Source: an uncultured Flavobacteriales bacterium
Lineage (GTDB): Bacteria; Bacteroidota; Bacteroidia; Flavobacteriales; BACL11
Direction: 5' to 3'
Length of the DNA stretch: 6,037 nucleotides
NCBI GenBank assembly: GCA_913052655.1
Contig: CAJXFN010000084.1
Coordinates: 1-6,037 of the forward strand
The notes under the pieces were generated by a model, which searched no databases, was not told the DNA's origin, and saw nothing but the letters and a program-made list of their open reading frames with translations. This document shows, piece by piece, positions 5,796 to 6,037 of the stretch. The stretch's first letter is position 1, and each line of letters opens with the position of its first letter. Position numbers and translations under genes: made by a program.

Positions 5796-6037
5796 ATGAA
5801 AAAATTATTTCTAATATTACTTTGTATCCCTTTATTATTGTTTTCACAAACAGAGGAAAAAAGATTAGCACTTGTTATTGGTAATGCTAATTACGATAAA
5901 GGACCATTAAATAATCCAGTTAATGACGCTCTTTTAATGTCAAGAACTCTTGATTCATTAGATTTTGATGTTATACTTGACACAAACATTGCTAATAAAG
6001 AAAAATTCATGAGAACCATTAGAGAGTTTGGAAATAA
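5796..6037 (+). CDS. Exported caspase-like (peptidase C14) family protein, N-terminal part only
   Basis: The frame opens with ATG at 5796 and stays open to the window edge (80 codons plus two bases). Residues 1-18 (MKKLFLILLCIPLLLFSQ) form a Sec signal peptide, with the cut likely near SQ. Immediately after it, KRLALVIGNANYDKGPLNNP (22-41), then VNDALLMSRTLDSLDFDV and MRTIREFG match the first strands and helices of the bacterial caspase/metacaspase p20 domain: beta-strand LALVIGN, the LxNPxNDA turn, and a Leu-x-Phe-Asp-Val strand. In this family the catalytic His (in a GHG context) and Cys come later, outside the window, so activity cannot be judged. Such proteins often carry WD40, TPR or other repeats downstream. 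It lies 199 bases after the MORN gene. Confidence 0.85.
   Translation, partial: MKKLFLILLCIPLLLFSQTEEKRLALVIGNANYDKGPLNNPVNDALLMSRTLDSLDFDVILDTNIANKEKFMRTIREFGN

Noticed and set aside
1..6037. CRISPR array, insertion sequence or long inverted repeat
   Set aside because: The only regular repeats are the in-frame 69-base MORN units; no spacer-repeat pattern, transposase or terminal inverted repeats were seen.

Overview
The window is AT-rich DNA that looks like a Flavobacteriia/Bacteroidetes chromosome, probably from a marine lineage. Evidence: the SucA and SucB proteins begin with N-termini typical of flavobacteria (MDKFSFL... and MLLEMKVPSPGES...), start codons lack Shine-Dalgarno sequences but have A/T-rich upstream stretches, several upstream regions carry the Bacteroidetes -7 element TAnnTTTG, and the exported proteins have short 'MKKL...LLC.PL..F.Q' signal peptides. 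All genes read on the + strand. This placement is inferred from sequence style, not from a database search.

Layout: (1) 3-119 is the C-terminal tail of a protein that resembles a polyprenyl (geranylgeranyl-type) diphosphate synthase. Its stop overlaps by one base the start of an unrecognised 80-aa protein (119-361). (2) 431-3133 and 3137-4324 are sucA and sucB, the E1 and E2 subunits of 2-oxoglutarate dehydrogenase, three bases apart, with a clear -7 element just upstream and a plausible terminator after sucB. No E3 (lpd) gene follows. (3) 4427-4681 encodes an 84-aa protein with two predicted membrane helices. Nine bases later, 4691-5596 encodes an exported protein with a unique N-terminal half and about five MORN repeats. 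(4) 5597-5795 is a 199-base gap with a second TAAGTTTG box, a stretch resembling a decayed tRNA 3' end, and a run of ten T's. (5) From 5796 to the window edge runs the start of an exported caspase-like (peptidase C14) protein, cut off after 80 residues, before its catalytic residues.

The first part is housekeeping: isoprenoid synthesis and the TCA-cycle step from 2-oxoglutarate to succinyl-CoA. The second part is accessory. The most interesting possibility is that the small membrane protein, the exported MORN protein and the exported caspase-like protein form a functional group. The last two have near-matching signal peptides, and the first and third regions share an identical 14-base promoter-like word. 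This grouping is a hypothesis; the window ends before the caspase-like gene can be judged.
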